A model generated the notes under the pieces. It was not told the DNA's origin and searched no databases. It saw only the letters and a program-made list of their open reading frames with translations. The position numbers were made by a program, and so were the translations under genes. A DNA stretch of 64,000 nt, from the NCBI RefSeq assembly GCF_027744825.2, contig NC_071345.1:6976001-7040000 (forward strand). Direction: 5' to 3'. Below, in pieces: positions 24,777 through 36,784 of this stretch. This DNA comes from Synchiropus splendidus (taxonomy: Eukaryota > Chordata > Actinopteri > Syngnathiformes > Callionymidae). How positions within the stretch are numbered: position 1 is the stretch's first letter; every line of letters begins with the position of its first letter.

Positions 24777-27700
24777 ACTTTACTTCCATCCCAAGCTTTG
24801 GGTCGCACTGAGCCATTTTCTCACTTACAATATACCTTTAGCTTTAATAGGGCATATTCATTATTGACACAAAAGTCCATTTCAATTTAGAAGACTTTGC
24901 AAATAAGTCTTCTGTAGACTACATTTCTGCACATGAACTCTGACTTGAAATGGTTTCACTACAGTCTTAAACCATTTGATGTCGAGGGTGTTACATGAGA
25001 GCAATCCATCCATTCAGGTGTGACGCTGTATTTCACTTGTCAGTTCTATTTGCGCTACAGTTTAAGTTTGAAAAATGCCCCCCGGCATTTCTACCTCGGC
25101 GGCTGCTGGTGTTTTGATCTCTGCATTAAGCAGAAGTTGAAGTTTGAGCTCTTGATTTGACAGTAAAAATGTCAGCAGTAACTGACTCATCAACTTCGGA
25201 GCATAAATCCTCGCCTCGCTGGAGAACCTGTCCTCATTACAGCGTCACTGCCGAAACGTGGGGTTGATAATGTGCAGACATGGCGGGATTTATGTGAGGT
25301 GTAAGTATAGCTAACGGTTCCACAGTTCGTCATAAATCTGGTGCAAAAAAAAAAGTAGATGAATATAACCACATGACCGTGAGTAATTATGATGGACCCT
25401 TTTGGTTAAATCTTCCCAAAATATCAATTGTTTTCCATGTATTTGAATGTGGAAGACACGGAACAGTCAAGGGGTTTAAAAACTTTACTCTACAAGCTTC
25501 AATTGTTGCAGTGTGTGACGGGAATTGTCGCACTGTCTGAATGGTGGGAGTGAATTTAACACTACAACAAATGATATGACCCAGATTGGAGACCCAAAGT
25601 TGGCTATCTCCAACTGTATCAGCTGCTTCCTGGGGTTGAACTGCGGAGTTGAGGAATTCAACATTGTCTCCCTGCGTGAGGAGCTCATGGAAAACTTGGC
25701 TACAAAGCCTTATAATGTGTTGTCATGGAGACGAGGGCTCACCAGATGCTCCTGAAAACATTTGCGGCTGGAAAATCTGTTCTTGACCAACAACTGCAGC
25801 GAAGCCAAATTTGCGATCAATATCATTGATATTTCCGCATTTCAGATGACAACAACCTGATTTTGTTAATTAAAAAAAACTAATTTGCAAATGAAAAATC
25901 AAGTAATCTATAAATATCGACTGGATTGATTTCCCCATGAGAGAAAATGGATCAATGTAATTACGCAAGTGGACTTGCAGATGAATCCACAGGATTCATG
26001 CTTGAACCTTCTGAATTGAATTACTTGCTTGAGTCAATTCTGCCCTTAGTTCAATTATTTACTTTCACTGGGCTTCAAAAATCTGCCCTCCAGTTTCTGG
26101 ACCAGCAAGGCTGCTGCTCAGGTGTTGAAGTCACATTTACGTTTTGAACAAACCACAATATAAAAGTAAAAAAAAAAAAAATCTCACCACAATCATCTCC
26201 TCCACTTTAGCGATTCCTTTTCCAAATATGGTGCCCAACTGGTCGCCTACACCGGCCAGCAAGAATCCAAAGAGGGGGATCCCCAGAAGGGCGTAGATGA
26301 CGCAGAAGATCCGCCCACCTTCAGTGTGAGGGGAGATGTTCCCGAATCCTGACGGAAACGCAAATATTAAACATCGAAACTCAAGCATGAATGTCGTCCT
26401 AACACCCGAAGTGAACAGATGCAGTGTCACAAACATAATCCCTCGAACAACAGTTGACATTTCATTGTGTTTACTCAGAGTTCTGACGCCAACGTGAAGG
26501 TCAACACCTGCGCATCTTGAATAATGACGTTGTCAGCAGCTCTTCAGAGCCACACTTGAAGAAAAGCGCCATTAAATGTGAGAAAATCTGTCAGTCAAAT
26601 CCTGTTAATGAGAGAGTGACAAGCTCTCACATCTCAGTTGCGACAACATAAATGCATGTCATTCCTCACTCAAGAATCCTGGACACTTTCTCATTATTTA
26701 CGTCTCTTGTTGGCCATCTTTATGATCATCTGGTTCACCAATTTAAGTTGCAACTGGTGCGAGAATGTTGAATTCACCACAGTAGAAAACAAGCATGAGA
26801 GGGATAGGATCACCTCCTGTTGATGTTTATCATGTTTAGTCACAAATACAAATGTGATTTAGATATAATGCGGATTTTATGTGCCATCTGTTGCAGTGCA
26901 TTATGGGACTTTTGAGACTATGAAATCACGTCCGTCGACAGTTTTGTTATGGGCCGTCAGTGGCTCACAGGAGTTGACAGTTCAGGTCACGTTCCACTGA
27001 GTTCTCAACAAAGCAGCTCACCCTTCTTCAAAATCAAGAGTTGATTTAGCATCATTGCTCTCCAACATTAGGTTTTGGCAACAGCCATTCCTGCTCTTCA
27101 CCAGCACCAGCAATAAGCTGCACTCCTCCACTTGCACAGTCCACACTTCACTAGAAGCTCTGCATTGCAGCAAGGCCACTAAATGTTGGAATCCAAAAAG
27201 CTGGTTGTTGCCAACGGATGATCAGATTAGACGGATGACAGATCACAAACGCACCTGGGAATGATGTTTGGGAGGCAACATTAGAGCAGGGAAAACTACA
27301 ACTACGTGGGGTGCATAATAATGCTGTACACTTTTGGTTACCTCTTTCATTTTTGCTTGTCACTGACAGTTTTTCCCCCGTAAAACTCAAGGCGGTCTTG
27401 AAAGGAAACGCCACACACTCAGCTACCATTGATCCACTCGCCTCGCAGTGAAGCGCAGACAGTCGATATTTGCTTTGTTTGGGGTCTGAGCAGCGCTGTT
27501 TTATCACCATTCACTCATTTGATGGACAGTCTCTTGCTGGCTGGGTTTTATTTAAGAGAGAATCAAACGATATTTGGTCCCATATTAGCTTTGGTTTAAT
27601 TTGCTCTTCAGAGTTTTGAGGGTTTAGTTTTCACTGTCAGGTGAACAAGAGTGCTGTGTGTTTGCATGGGCAGCATGTAAAAGCTTTTCCTTTGAAGGAA

Positions 27701-30700
27701 AGGAAACGCACCAGATGAGCAAGCGCTGCTGGACCGTTATAGGTGGAAGTTGACGTCCATCTGTTGCGCCACCAATGACAATAATCAAAGCTATAGTTGT
27801 GTATCAATTTAGAGGCGTCCACTTTTCAGCACTGCTGCAATTTCACGCTAAATTGGTGAAGAAAATTGAAGTGAGTCCAGAATGTTGCATTTCTAGCACC
27901 AAGGCAGAGGAGGAATTTGAAATGAATGTTTCCCCCGATGAGGGACGGGGATCATTTTCCCTACCGATTGTTGTGATGACAGTTCCGGCGAAGAAAAAAG
28001 AGGAGCTGAGGTCCCACAGGCTGGTCTGGTTGGTCGTATTTCCTGATGGGTTTACGCCAGCACGGACCGCGGAAACCACTTGCTGATGGGAAATGAAGGA
28101 CAATGAAAGTTAGCACAGACTTTGATCTTTCAGAGGAAATGTGGTGTGGGCTGTGGAGCTTTTCCTGAATGAAGATGAATTCATTTGTATGGGAATGGAG
28201 CTGAGGAAAACCAATTAATGTTTCCCACATGGTTTTGGTTTTTTTTTTCATATTGTAATGTTTGCTGTATTGCATACAAGCCTGACACTCAACCTTGGCA
28301 CCACAGAACTGGACCAAAAGGAGATGCATCCTTTTGAAGTCTCTGGAGAAGGCGGAATAAAACAAGACGCTTCTAATGGAAATGCCTCTTTAATTCGCAG
28401 ACCAAACCACATATATTCACAGCAGTAGGAAAAAGGTTAAATTGTCGGCTGGTCATACATTTTCACAAGTATCAAACATTAAAAGGAGTTGCATTATTAA
28501 AAAAATGCAACCTATTCCAAGGATTAGCCTGCAATATATACTTTCATATACCTTGTTGTGGAGCAATCTGGTTGTCAATATTTGGCATAATTTACACTCA
28601 CATTAAGTTTTGTTGTCATGGCAACTTATCACTGTTTACATCCCCAAATAATCTCGCATTATAACAGTAAGACATTATAGCCTAAATAACCAAAGTCTTT
28701 TGAGGTAAGTCATTTCTCCCAGATATAAATTTTGTTTTCCAAAACACTGTGAGGGAGATATATTTGGCAAAATAACGGAAATGAGGGAACAAATTGGTGA
28801 CCTTAAAATGTCATAAAGAGCGTATCACACAGATAAGCAGCCATTACAGAGTGCGACAGAAGTTCTGTTTGAGGGGAATCAGCCCACTGGAAGGCAGAAA
28901 ACAGGTTTGTGACCTAAAAATGATGCATGGAAAATGTGAATATTTCTGTGAGAAGCACTTCTTAGGAGCATGTTTAACTAGCGTCGCTGACTGCAGAGCA
29001 AGCACCTGCAAAACATGGCTTTTTTCTAGTATCATCTAGTGCCAAGAGGAAGAGAACAGACTTATTAGATTGCTCAACTGCACATGTGAGAAAAAACTAA
29101 AACTTATCTAGTATTGGCACAGCAATGCTAACGCTAGCTGTAGCTGTAACTGCCACCCTAGTTAAATGCTGTGTTCCAGTTATCTAGGAAGTGGGAAGTT
29201 GGAGCAGGGAATGATGCCGCAACGGAGTTCAGTGCATTCCAGTTATCGAAGTCGGAAAAGAATGTAGTGACATCCACAAAAGCTACTCTCACGTGTGCCT
29301 CGGCCTGGCAGAAGCAACTTCTTGATAAACACAATACCGTTGGCAACTAGAAGATACGCAGGATGAAGAGGAAACACAACATTGCTGGATATGTTTGATT
29401 CTTTTGCTGTATATCATTGATTCAAAACTTGTAGTGCCTGTTTACGTTCCGGGAAGCCATCTTGGATTGCGTATTTTCCCACTTTCAGACTTGGAAATCT
29501 GACATCAGGAGACGTCACCAGTATGTATGACAAGAACTTTGTTTCATAGTTATTTAATTTGTTGCTTCATGAAAAACAGAACACTTGGGACCAGTTGGAA
29601 AATGCTAATGAACTAGCTGAAGATCATACAAAATGGTAACATACTTGTTGTCACTTCCTTCACAAACAAAAGCTCTCTTGCACAAGTGCACTACTACATT
29701 AGATTAAAAGCAAATGTCAGCATTCAGATAAGTTGTTATCTTCTGATGTAACATCACATTTTAAAGTACCGTCACATCAATGTGTATTGTCATTATTTGT
29801 GCTTGTTTGGTGCAGTTGTATACCAATGCAGAAGATAATGAAGACATAGAAGAAGTGTATTTGACATATGAGAAGCTTGTGAAAATACAAAAGGTGCCAG
29901 AAATTTGACTCTTTAGATGAAAAAAAATGTTGTTACACAAGCCTTTTCTCTTCTGATCTGACACTTACACACAACACTCACCACTAGCTTTCATGTCCTC
30001 AGAAACGACTCAGGATAACAAGTCATTAGTGAAACAATTGAAGGGAGAATCTCTTCATGGAGGAGCTACAGAGACACAGAGCTGTCTCCTAAATTGCTTT
30101 TGTACCTAACTGTGTTTATACAGGGTTTTCCTGGATGTTATTACATTGTTTCTTTGACCCTTAACAAACGCGTATATTAATCATGGCAGCTCTGTTGTCA
30201 AAACCGATCTGACTGCGGATGTAATGAACTGTGAAACACTAATAGTTTTGTGAGACAAAGTCACTTGCAAATAACACCTCTCACCTTGTCAGCGGTGTCG
30301 GAGTCGGAACGCATTTTCCACACACTGGCTGTGATGTCAAGTTGCTATCAGCTGCCATTCATCACCCGTACAGGAGGTGAGGACTGACTTTTCATTTACC
30401 CACAAGTGCGGCGTGTGATAAGGCAGAGAAAGATTGAGTTTGTGAAGTGGATGAATTAGGACGGGAAAGAAAAGAGGTGAAAGATTTATGGCATCAGGCT
30501 TCAAAGCCATAATGGAAGAGTAATGGGGTTCTACCTCGGTGTAAGTTCAAATAGTTCGACAGCCGTGTGTATTTGTATTCTGCTGCCAGCCAAGACAATG
30601 TGAAATAATTACGCAGGCTTTGTTGAGCCGGCTGACCAAATGTCTGGTGATGAATGAATGAACAAAATAATGACTATAGATAGCTTCTATGAAATCAGTC

Positions 30701-33700
30701 ATCGTGAATCCATCATGAACAGACTCATCATACTCTTTAGCTCCATGTCTACAAATCATGCCTTCATTTTCGTCATTTAATTCAAATTATACCCCAAACT
30801 ACCTCCTTACATCCAGGTCAGTCGCATCCCATGGCATCATTAACACATGATCCTCCACAATGTCCCATAATTCTGCCACTTACACTTGCATAATGACTTC
30901 TGTTCTCACCGTTTTACCTTGTGTCTGTTTTCAAATATCACTATCTGACTTGTCTATATTATCTATATCTAGAGCTCGTGACTGTGTGGATGGACAGATG
31001 GACGGATGGATGGATAGATCAAGGGATGGGTGGGTAGATGGATGTATGTATGGATGAGTTGGTGGGTGCAGGGATAGATGGATAAGTTGGCGTATGGATG
31101 GATTGATGATAGTTGGATGGATAAGTTGGTGGCTAAGTGAGTGGATAGATGGATAACTTAATGGATGGATAGATGATGGTTGGAGGGGTAGATGGATGAG
31201 AGTGTTGGAGGATGGATGCATGTATGAGTTGGTGAATAAGTGGGTGGATAGATGGATTAATTGGTGGATGGATGGATGGGTGGGTTGGTGCATGGATGGT
31301 TGGATGAAGGATGGATGGAGTTGGTGGATGGATGCATGTATGAGTAAGTGAATAAGTGGATGGATAGATGGATTAGTTGGTGGATGGATGGAGGGATGGA
31401 TGGATGGGTAGGTGGGTGGGTGGGTGCATGTATGGTTGGATGAAGGGTGAATGGATGAGAGGGTTGGTGGATGAATAGGTTGGTGGCTAAGTGAGTGGAC
31501 AGATGGATAATTTAGTGGATGGATGGATGGATGGATGGATGATGGATGAGTTGGTGGGTGTGTGGATAGATGGAAACGTTTGTGGCTAAGTGGGTGGATA
31601 GATGGATTAGTTGGTGGATGGATGGATGGATGGAAGGATGCCCAAAATTCTAAACAAACATCCCAAATGTTGCGGTCAACTCACTCTCACAATAAAATGA
31701 GACCCGAGACCCTAAAACACAATGTCTAGCAACCCACACAGCAGAAGTGTTCCTCACTCTGAAAAGCCTCTTTTGTTTCAGGCAGAGCAGTGAACGTGAT
31801 TCGCTGTGAGAGAAACCTATGATGGTAATGCGAGGGCCAAACTGGCAGCTTTGCCAGGAGCCTGAATCATCTAGGCTTTTTGACATCATTCACTTTTTTA
31901 ATTACTCCCATTGAGAGCACCTCTCCGCTCCGTCCTCGGCTCCCTTGCTGTTGATCAAAAGGAAACGACAATCGTGTGTGTGCAGTTTACTTGTGAATGC
32001 TCGAGGGGGCACCTGTGTGCACAGGATATCGATGCATCTGGGACCATATATATATATATATATATATATGTGATGCAGTCTTGATAGCTGGCAGCCGCTG
32101 GTTCAAAGCGGCGGAGATAAGAAAACCAATTTCTAGTACAGTGCTCACCATGGTCCTGTTTCCTTTTGACGTTTAGCATTCTTAACACATTTCAGTTGTT
32201 GGATTGGAGAAGATATTTCTGGAAAGTGCGGCGTGACTAATTGGGAAAGATGCCAGTCAGTTCAGTCAGACGCCTGATGGCGACAGGCAGCAGACACCAG
32301 TGTTGGCAAACATCAGCGACATTTGTGCGCGGTGATGCTGCGCTTTAGCTGCTTCCATTCTAAATATATATTCAGTGCGGTGATAAATCTGAGAAACTAA
32401 CAAGCTCACAAACATGAATCCTCGGGATATTTGACCAAAGAGCGAAGGTCAAACTGCTTCGTCTTCATGCTCAGGACAGATGGCTGGTAGCTGTGAGTAA
32501 TTGGGGGAATCTGACTGAGACCTCACATTAAAAAGCTCTGAGGGAAACATCCTTTTAGGACTTCAAATATTTATTTTTTGCTGTAAAATTTAAATAGACT
32601 AATGTATGTTAATATTATTATTGGTGATTCGTGAACATAATTTTCACCTTTGACAGTGAGAATACTGATCATAAACTATATCTTTTTTGGCACTACATAC
32701 TCTATAAATGAAATACAAGACATTTATATCCAGCGATATATGACCCTTATAGGATCATGTGAGATTGAAGCCTGTCCCAGCTACACAGGGCGAGGGGCTT
32801 CGGACCCCCACTATACACTAATACAGACGACATGTTTTTGGTACGTGGGAGGAAATCTGCACCGCTAGCTTGAGCAGCTAAATAAAGCCGATGTTATTTA
32901 CAGATGCTGCAAACTTTTTTTCGCTCCCAAGAAACTAGCTTCTAATTTCAAAAAGTGAAATGAAGCCCACCACGGCCGAGTGACTGTCACGACTGTTTAA
33001 TCTCATCATCACTGTTCATCATCCTCTCCGGACACTGATTCAGCATCCTGGAGTCAAACAACAGCGCGCCGTTCCAGATTCAATTTGCTCTCATTTGCAT
33101 TTTATTAATAAATCCATGCAAGCCTGACATTATTTTGTCACACACCAGCAGCTTTATTTACATTCTCCTGACACAACCATGAATAATATCACTTTAACCT
33201 GAAGTTCAATATCGTGGATGAAGATTTCGTCTGAACTAGAAAATAGATACGTGGTAGTCGGGGCAACTGCAATTTAATTTGCCTGTCAGACATGAATTTA
33301 GAAATGTGTGATAGTTTTATTAAAACTTAATTTATATAAAATAAAGCACTAAGGAATTAAAGATATATACTAAATCGTACTGGTCGCTCACTTACTGTTT
33401 TCCTTTCAGCAGGTGCCAGTCTGTGGTCGTGATTTAACAAAAATTTAAAAGGGATTTTTATTCAACTTTCATCTCTGAGAAAGGTGATCCAATGTTTGTC
33501 CAAAGCAAATGCGTTAAATGAGAGAATAATTATATCATTTGAAAATTAATGGATTTGACTTCAGTGTCTCAGGCTCTGGATTTCTTTTATTCCGTAGTCT
33601 CCTCTTGTTTCGTACTTGTATTGACCCATTTAAGCTCAACGTCATCAAAAATCATGCACACATTTTGGTAATGGAAGTGTCTCTTCGCTCAAGCAACATA

Positions 33701-36700
33701 GACGTGTCTTTACTTGACCTCTTGACCTCTGTATCGGTCTTTCCCTTGGCCTCTCCAAGTCCTTTCCACACATCCACTGTCTCTCTCCATTTCTATCTCA
33801 TTTCTAAGAGTGACAATGTTCCAGGGGTCTTTTGTGTCCCAGAGTGACACTGAAGTCAGCCTTCCGCGGCATATCCTGAAGCCGTGTGTAGCGCGACACA
33901 TAAAATAAAGATGGAGGTCCAGGTCAGCCATGGGATGGCGCTCCTTTTGCTCAGTATACTACTCATAGGACTCAGTGACAGTGACCTCAGTGCCACTGTC
34001 AGTAAGGAGGGGAGCCGCATACTATGTATACCAGGTGACATCTGCTTCAAAGAAGTGAGGAGAGCCAGATGGTCACCCTCTCATACTTGGAGCATCACAC
34101 GGGCGAGGATACCTTCACCTCTACTGAAACCGCATCACATGTGACATAGAACCGTGCCTACATCATCAACATAGGATGCAAAAGCACACCTGAAAACAGT
34201 CAATATTTGAGTCCCAGAACTGCCTGAAGCTGTCCCAACTCCGTCACTCCAAACCTCTTCCTTCCTTTGTGTCGGAGCGATGAATAAAGAAAATAACTAA
34301 AGCAGCCAAGACATGCTGTGCTGCCTCTTGTTTTCATTAATGTCTACTGATAATATCATCTTAACATTTGGATCAGTGGATTCGTTTCCTGCCTCACACA
34401 GTTACATTTTTCTAAAACGATATGGTTTATGATTTAAAACATGCATGGTACGGTTTAACTGTAGTGAGGCCAGAAGCTTTTGGGCTAATTACGCGGTCAC
34501 CAACCAAGGACAGTGTAATTCGGAGCATCGCAGAGCAGCGATGGGTCGCCCCTGCGATTTAACAACCCCAGCGCCTGAACAATAGGAGTAACCATCCTCC
34601 AGGTTCAATATGCCGACACAACTCCGCCAAAGGGAAACGCTTTTCATCAGAGTGACACGTTTGGTTTGTTCTCATGTTTTCCTGAGTCCAGCACCAATAA
34701 CTCACATCAATTGCCTTTGTCAGGCGTCTGCCACGCTTGATGGTGATTTTGTTATTATGATTCAGTTTCTTCCATTGTGCACTAATCTAATCTCTCAATC
34801 TGAGCTTCAGCGCATCTGTTAGTCTGAAGTCCAGCTACAGTATTGACAGGTGAAGCAGTTATGGATCATTTATTTATGCTGCATCTGCCAGAAGCCTCAA
34901 GTGCCAGAGACGAGGAGAATGATAAACATTTAATAGTGTTCTTTTTTGGCGTAGCGGCAAGGGATTGTGGGAGATGGGATGGAATTATTTTTACTTTATC
35001 GTCAACATAAGTCTGTGGAATTGCTGCTCTGACTTGTAGGTGTTTGTCAAATATCAGAACGGTAGAGCAGGTTATGAACCACGGATGGAAATGGAGGTTT
35101 CATGTGCTACTACTTCTCTATAATCCACGAGGCAATGGCTTCATATTTGGAATGAAGTCAGCAATTAAGGACGAAGGCTGTGTCCCATTTCTCACCCTAA
35201 CACAGGGTTTTGCACGTTCACGTGTAAGTGTAGTGTGTCCCACTACTCCTGAGACAGAGGGCACTCGCTGTTCACCACTTGAAATGATCCCTTCAAACCG
35301 AGGGAGCTCTGGAGCTGACTTGAAACCAAGTGGGAATGTTTAGTGTGGATAGATTTCCAGGATAACAAAGTACTTTATTTAAAAACAATGTTGGATAGCA
35401 CAACAGGGACATTTTAGCAACGAGGACTTTTGTTGACTTTCTCTTGTATCACACGTTCGCGACCCAAATGGTCTACAGACAACATGAACAATACAACATG
35501 TATGTACAACGGTATGTTTTTATTTTCTTCTTAACAAACAAACACAGTCGGCTAGCATCCAGGCTAGCGTTAACATCGGCGTAACTCTCACCGATCTATC
35601 ACCGCAATATGGCGGCAAAGCCGGCTTCGGCTCCACCCATTTCTTCTCCGTTGGTTCACCAAACCAAGTGAGATTATCAGCGCCAACAGGAAACAAAACA
35701 CAACACGGCAGCCAATGACACATCGTCTTTACGCGTGACGTCATGAAGTGTTGTTCCAATTCTTAGGGATGACAATCACTTCACTTCGTTGTCGAAGGGT
35801 ACTTCTTAGTGGAGGGCATTCCAAACCAAGTGATAGCATTGACTGTTAGTGTTATGGTGAGAAAAGGGACACAGTCAAGATCTTTAACTTAGGGTGAGGT
35901 TATGTGGGAGAGTGGAACCACTGCAGTGACAGCTGAGGTGGCTCAGGACTCTTCCCTTGATGCCTTCCCTGGTATTTCCCAACAAAAACTGAAGGATGTT
36001 TCTGGGAAATTTTCAATCTCAAAGTTCTTCTGCCTTGCTATAAGACCACACCAAGACTTGAGGGAGTAAGACTTTGACAAAAGAATCCAGAGTCTAGCAG
36101 ATCGAAACAAAACCAACACCTTAAAAATGTGGTCTTGAGTCTGGGACCAGTCTCCAGAACTACAACTCTACTGTCTCACCATCTACTCTTGGGATCTACT
36201 GGTAGATCACGGTCTCCATAATGAGCATGCAGTATGTACCTTCGCATAACCGAGGCATTTTGAAGGTTTGCCAAAGCTTCTCACGCTCCAAACAATTCTG
36301 TTCCATGAAACGTATTTATAGCAGTGGAGTGAGGAGAGGCTGTAGTGTGACAGCAACAAGTGAAAAACATTTTCATATACTTGGTTGAAGCAGACTAAGT
36401 ATTGGTTTCAATGCAATTGGTCTTTGGTGTCATGTCACCTTATGGCCAGTGAAGTGAATCCTCCACCTACCTTGACAAGGTCCTCCAGCTCAGTGGAGTT
36501 CACACACGAGTGCTCGGCCAAGAACTCCAGTTTCTCAGCCAGGATGGCCAGTTTCTGCGAACTCTCGTGCGGTTGCTCCAGGGCCCTGAACACGGTGGCG
36601 CCGATGATGAGGTAAATCACCACCAGGAAGAAGATGGCGGACACTGTTTTCCATCTCATGACTGTGGTCCTGGTGTCGCACTCATCCTCGGGAGAAGTCA

Positions 36701-36784
36701 GAACAGCTGGTATCGTAGAGAAGGAGAGACGGGGTTTACAGTTGTGAGCGGCAGCCTTGGGGTCCAGAAGGTCAGGTGCGGCCA
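17657..36784 (-). CDS. kcnk2: Two-pore-domain potassium channel TREK-1 (KCNK2)
   Basis: This is a background (leak) K+ channel of the plasma membrane; the mammalian orthologue is opened by stretch, lipids and heat. Minus-strand coding exons are 36471-36784, 27965-28082, 26188-26348, 21842-22028, 20648-20790 and 17657-18013; all junctions are GT-AG and in phase. With the start codon completed by splicing they give 426 residues. The N-terminus AAPDLLDPK and the C-terminus IAIIENVK are specific to TREK-1 rather than TREK-2 (KCNK10) or TRAAK. Both pore motifs (TIGFGN at 143-148, TIGFGD at 252-257), four membrane segments, the extracellular cap Cys ([10 protein letters not shown]) and an NTTNQTS glycosylation site are present. 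The gene is convergent with the kinase to its left, and its introns are up to 8.4 kb long. Confidence 0.95.
18295..18338 (+). mobile_element. Truncated internal fragment of the hAT-like element
   Basis: The stretch from TTAGGATGAGAACAACAAC to GGAATCCCTGAAC matches the inner part of the element at 56529-57144 and, inverted, the copy at 62862-63340. The match ends inside the first arm of the element's palindrome, exactly where the tetranucleotide array begins. Confidence 0.75.
18339..18562. repeat. (ATCT)n/(GTCT)n/(GCCT)n tetranucleotide array
   Basis: About 220 bases of near-perfect tetranucleotide units switch from ATCT to GTCT, back to ATCT, then to mixed GCCT/GTCT. The array is highly likely to be length-polymorphic. 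Confidence 0.95.
20648..20790 (-). other. kcnk2: kcnk2 coding exon 5: M4 helix
   Basis: Encodes the loop after P2 and membrane segment M4 ([20 protein letters not shown]... to KKTKEE), residues 261-308. It is flanked by CTGCAG (acceptor) and GAG|GTACGT (donor). It enters in phase 1 and leaves in phase 0. Confidence 0.93.
20791..21841 (-). other. kcnk2 intron 4
   Basis: An intron of 1051 bases with mostly A/T-rich sequence. Nothing specific was seen. Confidence 0.75.
21842..22028 (-). other. kcnk2: kcnk2 coding exon 4: M3 and pore loop P2
   Basis: Encodes [10 protein letters not shown], membrane segment M3 and the second pore helix with filter TIGFGD (residues 199-261). The acceptor is CCCTGCAG and the donor is GCCG|GTGAAA. 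Confidence 0.94.
22500..22830. repeat. A/T-rich (TAA)n-like simple sequence
   Basis: Irregular AATAATAAT/TTATTATTA words over about 330 bases in kcnk2 intron 3. Low complexity only. Confidence 0.8.
24685..24772. repeat. Compound (CT)n(AT)n microsatellite
   Basis: About 23 CT units are followed directly by 21 AT units. The two frames open across it (Ser-Leu and Ile-Tyr repeats, or Arg-Glu on the other strand) are artefacts. Confidence 0.97.
26188..26348 (-). other. kcnk2: kcnk2 coding exon 3: M2 helix
   Basis: Starts inside the P1 filter (completing Gly145, then FGN) and encodes M2 ([21 protein letters not shown]...) down to KVEEMIV, residues 145-198. The donor GTG|GTGAGA leaves a Val where mammalian TREK-1 has Lys at the exon end. 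Confidence 0.93.
26349..27964 (-). other. kcnk2 intron 2b (between coding exons 3 and 2)
   Basis: An intron of 1616 bases. Unique-looking sequence with no recognised exon, repeat array or RNA gene. Confidence 0.7.
27965..28082 (-). other. kcnk2: kcnk2 coding exon 2: cap helix and pore loop P1
   Basis: Encodes [14 protein letters not shown], the N-glycosylation sites NTT/NQT, then [17 protein letters not shown] (residues 106-144) and the first base of Gly145. The acceptor is CATCAG and the donor is ATCG|GTAGGG. Confidence 0.93.
30985..31640. repeat. Degenerate (GATG)n array with longer repeat units
   Basis: About 655 bases of GATG/GTGG/GTTG words. Longer phrases recur (for example TAAGTGGGTGGATAGATGGA and GAGTTGGTGGATGGATG), showing a minisatellite-like higher order of several tens of bases on top of the tetranucleotide. 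Confidence 0.93.
32046..32069. repeat. (TA)n microsatellite
   Basis: About 12 uninterrupted TA units. Confidence 0.95.
32755..32865. repeat. Probable old interspersed-repeat remnant
   Basis: Phrases such as TGAAGCCTGTCCCAGCTAC, AGGGCGAGG and GTGGGAGGAAATC, in this order, resemble a decayed copy of a very common fish interspersed repeat. The assignment rests on recognition of these phrases only. Confidence 0.4.
35176..35875. mobile_element. Non-autonomous DNA transposon, copy 1 (TIR family A)
   Basis: The left end GGCTGTGTCCCATTTCTCAC is the imperfect inverted complement of the right end (GGTGAGAAAAGGGACACAGTC). The 700-base interior has no transposase frame and aligns along its length with the copy at 47196-47764 (shared phrases include AAACAATGTTGGATAGCACA and TCTCCGTTGGTTCACCAAAC). 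No clear target duplication was found. The superfamily is not assigned. Confidence 0.75.
36471..36784 (-). other. kcnk2: kcnk2 coding exon 1: N-terminus, M1 and extracellular cap
   Basis: The exon starts with TG GCC GCA CCT right after the acceptor CTTTCAG. An upstream exon ending in A therefore makes ATG (protein beginning MAAPDLL), and one ending in G makes Val (longer form). It encodes the cytoplasmic N-terminus, M1 ([17 protein letters not shown]) and cap helix 1 up to LEDLVK, then the donor AAG|GTAGGT. Together with the split Met it supplies residues 1-105. Confidence 0.9.

Larger units (their letters stand above)
22029..26187 (-). other. kcnk2 intron 3
   Basis: Holds an A/T-rich simple-sequence patch (22500-22830) with ATAATAAT words and a compound (CT)n(AT)n microsatellite (24685-24772). 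No coding exon or RNA gene was recognised. Confidence 0.75.
28083..36470 (-). other. kcnk2 largest intron (between coding exons 2 and 1)
   Basis: An 8.4-kb intron. It contains a (GATG)n array (30985-31640), a (TA)n tract (32046-32069), an old interspersed-repeat remnant (about 32755-32865) and a 700-base terminal-inverted-repeat element (35176-35875). No coding exon was recognised. Confidence 0.75.

Noticed and set aside
24446..24811. Open frames with Arg-Glu, Ser-Leu and Ile-Tyr repeats
   Set aside because: They come from the compound (CT)n(AT)n microsatellite.
30931..31293. A 120-codon His/Pro/Ser-rich frame on the minus strand
   Set aside because: It is translated (GATG)n repeat in a kcnk2 intron.
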